Source: Gymnorhina tibicen
Taxonomy: Eukaryota; Chordata; Aves; Passeriformes; Artamidae
Assembly: GCA_013399875.1 (NCBI GenBank)
Contig: VXAZ01000560.1
Location: 2,779,789 to 2,843,788, forward strand
Length of the DNA stretch: 64,000 nt
Direction of reading: 5' to 3'
Made by a program: the position numbers and the translations under genes. Within the stretch, counting starts at the first letter, position 1. Each line of letters starts with the position of its first letter. Shown here piece after piece: positions 61,125-64,000 of the stretch. Below the pieces are notes generated by a model. It was not told where the DNA came from and ran no database searches. It was given only the letters and a program-made list of their open reading frames with translations.

Positions 61125-62146
61125 GTAAGAGATATTCAGTCTTTTCCCCCCAGATCGGGTTCTGTAGAAAATGAATTAAAATGTGCGGTTTATTGACATC
61201 TGCAAGGCTGCGATTTCAAGTGCACAGCAAAAAGACACTGTTACTTGTTTATAATTTCTTCCTCGAACATTAATAAGAGCCCAGCAGTTCCAGTGGGGCC
61301 GATTTTTGCTCTTAATCGGGAAAAGGGATCTGGTTTTCCAGGCTGGACGCCATCCCGTGCTCAGAAACCCGCTTCCCTCCCAACTGCAGCGTGTTGAGAG
61401 CAGTTTACAGCTGGCTGTAAAGCAGCAGCAGCTGCCTATGAGCTGAGATGATCTTTATCACTCCTCTTCAATGGGAAATGCCTTGACTCTGGAGCACACA
61501 ACTGTGGGAAGGCACAATAAAATTGTTAGAAAATAGCCTGCTAATCCCCCCCACTTCTGTTTTAAATACAACAGAGGACAATGTCGTTAAGTGTTCCGAC
61601 ATCAAGAAATGCAAAAGTTCAGTTTCCCATAATAAAACCCCATTGATGTTGCATAATAGAATGTTCTGGACCACTTATTAAGCTGCTAAGTGGTGTTTCT
61701 TTATAGATACAGGCTTAATTATAGCCAGATCTTTAGGCACAACTTTTGATGAATTCAAAGGGAGCTGCTTTTGTAAGAAGGGCTCTGCTAAAGTCTCTTT
61801 GGCTTTACAGTGCCAGTGCTTATTGGCGTGCCCTGGCTTTGATAAGAACGAGAGGGAAAGTTTTTCGCTGAAACTCTTTTCTAGCCCACTTGCCTTTTCT
61901 AAATGGATTAATTTGAAGGGGGGAACTAGTTATATTTATACGCCATCATCTCCGTGCCCTCCCAACACCGCTCGGTTATCTGCCTCTAGAAAGCCTGGGG
62001 TTGTTGCCCGGAAAGATGAAATAATGGCCCATTAACAGGGCCACGTCCCCTGTTTGTGCTGGTGATGCCCTGCACGCCTCCCACGTGTGCTCTGTGCGAG
62101 CGTGGGCTTGCCCTCCAACACTAATCCTCTGTGTGTTTGCGTGCAG

Positions 62147-62180
62147 CTGCCGGAGAAGAGGAGTACCTGACCCCTGAAAG
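62147..62180 (+). CDS. FYB2: FYB2 exon 4, 34-nt microexon
   Basis: Joined in phase 1 to exon 3 it reads TAGEEEYLTPER, which aligns with the EEGSLSPER stretch of human FYB2 that follows the proline-rich motif. Acceptor TTTGCGTGCAG and donor AAG|GTGAGC are both strong. It is too short to stand out as an ORF. The next exon is not in the window. Confidence 0.75.
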
Positions 62181-62324
62181 GTGAGCCTGGGCAGAGGCAA
62201 GGTGTGGCCCGCAGGTGACGGGAACATCCCCATCCCGTTTCCCCCCCCCCGCCCCGGCTCAGCCTGGGAATTCCCCGGAGGGAATGTCCTGCCCCTGGAG
62301 GCAGCAGCCTGCTCCGGGGGGGTG

Positions 62325-62480
62325 TTCAAGGAACTGGAAGTGTGCAAGGCCAGGCCGGACGGGGCCCTGAGCAGCCTGGTCTAGTGAAAAGTGTCCCTGC
62401 TTGTGGGAGAGGGAGGGTTTGGAACTGGATCCTCTTTAAGGTTCCTTCCAACCCACCCCATTCTGGGATTCTGAGATTGT
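62325..62480 (+). mobile_element. CR1 3' fragment in FYB2 intron 4, adjoining an LTR
   Basis: GAACTGGAAGTGTGCAAGGC, CTGAGCAGCCTGGTCTAGTG and tail CCATTCTGGGATTCTGAG. The solo LTR begins about 15 bases after the tail. Confidence 0.85.
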
Positions 62481-62490
62481 GTGAACCTAC

Positions 62491-62494
62491 ATGG
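62491..62494 (+). repeat. Left target-site duplication ATGG
   Basis: ATGG immediately before the TG of the LTR; repeated at 63362-63365 immediately after its CA. Confidence 0.75.
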
Positions 62495-63361
62495 TGAAAT
62501 AAACTGATAGCCAAATTCGATACTATAAAATAACATAAATTTATTGAATGGCCGAAATATCGGAAACGCGATGCCACGATCGAAAAGTCACAGTACCAAG
62601 CCCGAGGTTGGAACTGGGTGAACGCAGGTTTTGACCTCTATCGCGCCAAAACCTCCCTTGTTCACAACTGCTGCTTTTTGCAGCGGGCTTATATACTATG
62701 TTTCGCGCAGAGTTCGGAGTTTTGGAGATTAAGTTTTATTCAACATATTCAAAGAAGGAGTTCTATTCAAAGAACTAAGGTGGACAAAAGCTCATCCTGT
62801 TCTTGATTATTTTGTATATCACCGGGGAGTGTTATCAGATGTTTCTCGATGTTCCATATCTCGGTTCCGATCCGCCCGTTATCACCCGGCCAGGGAGGAG
62901 TTCTCACACATCTGAGTTCTGATTGCCCGTTAGCACTTGGCCTGGGAGGAGTTCTCGCCGATATGGATGCTGAGAACTCTTCTTTAGAGATGTATATGTT
63001 CAGGTGGTGCTGTATGATATTTCAGCGTAATTCAGATCCTTTCCTGGTAGAAGTGAATTTCTTACTTTTGGACAGATGCCGTCCCTTTCGGATGTAAATG
63101 TCGTCCGGTGAGCACGGCATTGTGTTCAGCCCGGACTCATACTCCATTCGAATGCAAAAGCTGAGCGGGCAGAGACTACACCCTGTTCGGGGCGAGTCTG
63201 CAGTTTTAAGATGTAAATGTCCCTTTGGTGAAAAAATACATGATTCCCGGAATTGCATTTGGCTGAGCCCAAGAACACCCCCCCCCCACCAGGATTCAAG
63301 ACACAATTTAACAGTATGATATTTCATATGTGAGCATGAATTAACCAATTCATTTATAACA
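62495..63361 (-). mobile_element. Solo retroviral LTR (867 bp)
   Basis: An LTR-retroelement relic with TG...CA ends on both strands and flanking 4-bp duplications ATGG (62491-62494 and 63362-63365). On the minus strand it has a TATATAAG box near 62688-62695 and AATAAA at 62540-62545 downstream, the expected U3-R-U5 order. No gag, pol or env sequence or second LTR is present, so it is a recombination product. A 4-bp duplication fits class I (gammaretrovirus-like) elements. Composition (many CG in U5, low GC in U3) differs from the surroundings. It lies antisense in FYB2. Confidence 0.82.
62875..62956. repeat. Duplicated 31-bp motif in the LTR U3
   Basis: Copies at 62875-62905 and 62926-62956 match at 27 of 31 positions, starting CCCGTTA and ending GGGAGGAGTTCTC, 51 bases apart. 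Duplicated U3 blocks often act as enhancers in LTRs; here the role is unknown. Confidence 0.75.
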
Positions 63362-63365
63362 ATGG
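63362..63365 (+). repeat. Right target-site duplication ATGG
   Basis: Matches the left copy at 62491-62494 and defines the right LTR edge. Confidence 0.75.
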
Positions 63366-64000
63366 GAAGCTCAAAGCTGGCTGGGATGACCTTCTCCTAA
63401 AAAAACTTCATCCCTATTTTCTCCTGTGAGCTCTTAAAGCCTCATGGAGAACCATACCCATGTGTCTTTAGGTCTGGTTTAGCTGGTGGGAAGGAGAACA
63501 GTGCCAGTGCTTTAGTTGCACAGTCACCATCCCCTGTGTGGTTTTTGCTGCCTGTTTGCTGTGTACTCAAGGTTGGTGTTTTTAGAAAAGAGATGCTTTT
63601 GAGAGCTGTTGCTGAAACAAAGCCCTGGCATAACCAGCAGGTGTTGGGGGTTTCTTTGCCAGCAGCAAAGGAATTTGTACTCCAGCATGACTCTGTGGTG
63701 CTGTGTTTGTGCAGCCAGCACAACCAGGGTGCAGGAGCCACTGCCCTCCCTCACCATCCCAGCCCTTCAGCTGTCTCCACATGCTGAAGTGAGGTTTTTA
63801 TTGAGTGCTGGTCCAAAATCACTTGAGTTTGTCTGAAACAGCTCAAAAATCTTGCAGACACAATTCTTTTGTATGCAGGGGGATCCTGACTTTTTCTGGT
63901 CTCTGACTTGTCGTGAGTGGTTGTGCAGCAGCCTGGGTTTTATACAACAAGAACAGGAAAAGTGGAGGAAAATATTCATGTACGTGTTTTGTTCTAGTTG

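Noticed and set aside
1..64000. CRISPR arrays, operons and prokaryotic mobile elements
   Set aside because: None present; this is vertebrate DNA with spliced genes and CR1 repeats.

Overview
This is vertebrate, almost certainly bird, genomic DNA. It contains at least 14 recognisable CR1-type LINE fragments, several ending in the avian CR1 3' tail with ATTCTRTG-like repeats. It has no Alu, B1 or L1 sequence, and its genes are split into short exons bounded by GT-AG introns. The gene order matches the conserved DAB1 - C8B - C8A - FYB2 block of vertebrates (human 1p32), read in the opposite direction to the human map.

Layout: 1-2170 is AT-rich with two AATAAA signals and probably is the 3' UTR end of DAB1 (inferred from synteny only). 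2171-7986 is intergenic. C8B runs on the + strand from 7987 to 24484 in 12 coding exons (582 codons plus stop). 24485-30132 is a short intergenic interval between two converging genes. C8A runs on the - strand from 48759 to 30446 in 11 coding exons (596 codons plus stop). 48760-55200 is intergenic. A CpG-rich block at about 55210-55720 is the likely FYB2 promoter. FYB2 coding exons follow on the + strand at 59245-59977, 60930-61124 and 62147-62180, and the gene continues beyond the window. A solo retroviral LTR (62495-63361, - orientation, flanked by ATGG target duplications) lies in the last FYB2 intron.

C8A and C8B are paralogous liver-secreted subunits of complement C8, which joins C5b-C7 and recruits C9 to form the membrane attack complex. 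Both predicted proteins show the same order: signal peptide, basic propeptide, TSP1, LDL-receptor class A, MACPF, EGF-like, TSP1. Their exons line up almost one to one with shared intron phases. The clear difference is that C8A has one 223-nt EGF-region exon where C8B has 154 + 69 nt. The third C8 chain, C8G, is not in this window. FYB2 is an unrelated haematopoietic adaptor gene placed head to head with C8A.

I did not find a new biological system. The most useful items are complete splice models for both C8 genes (including a hard-to-find C8A signal-peptide exon), a 34-nt FYB2 microexon, the clean solo LTR, and the paralogue exon comparison.
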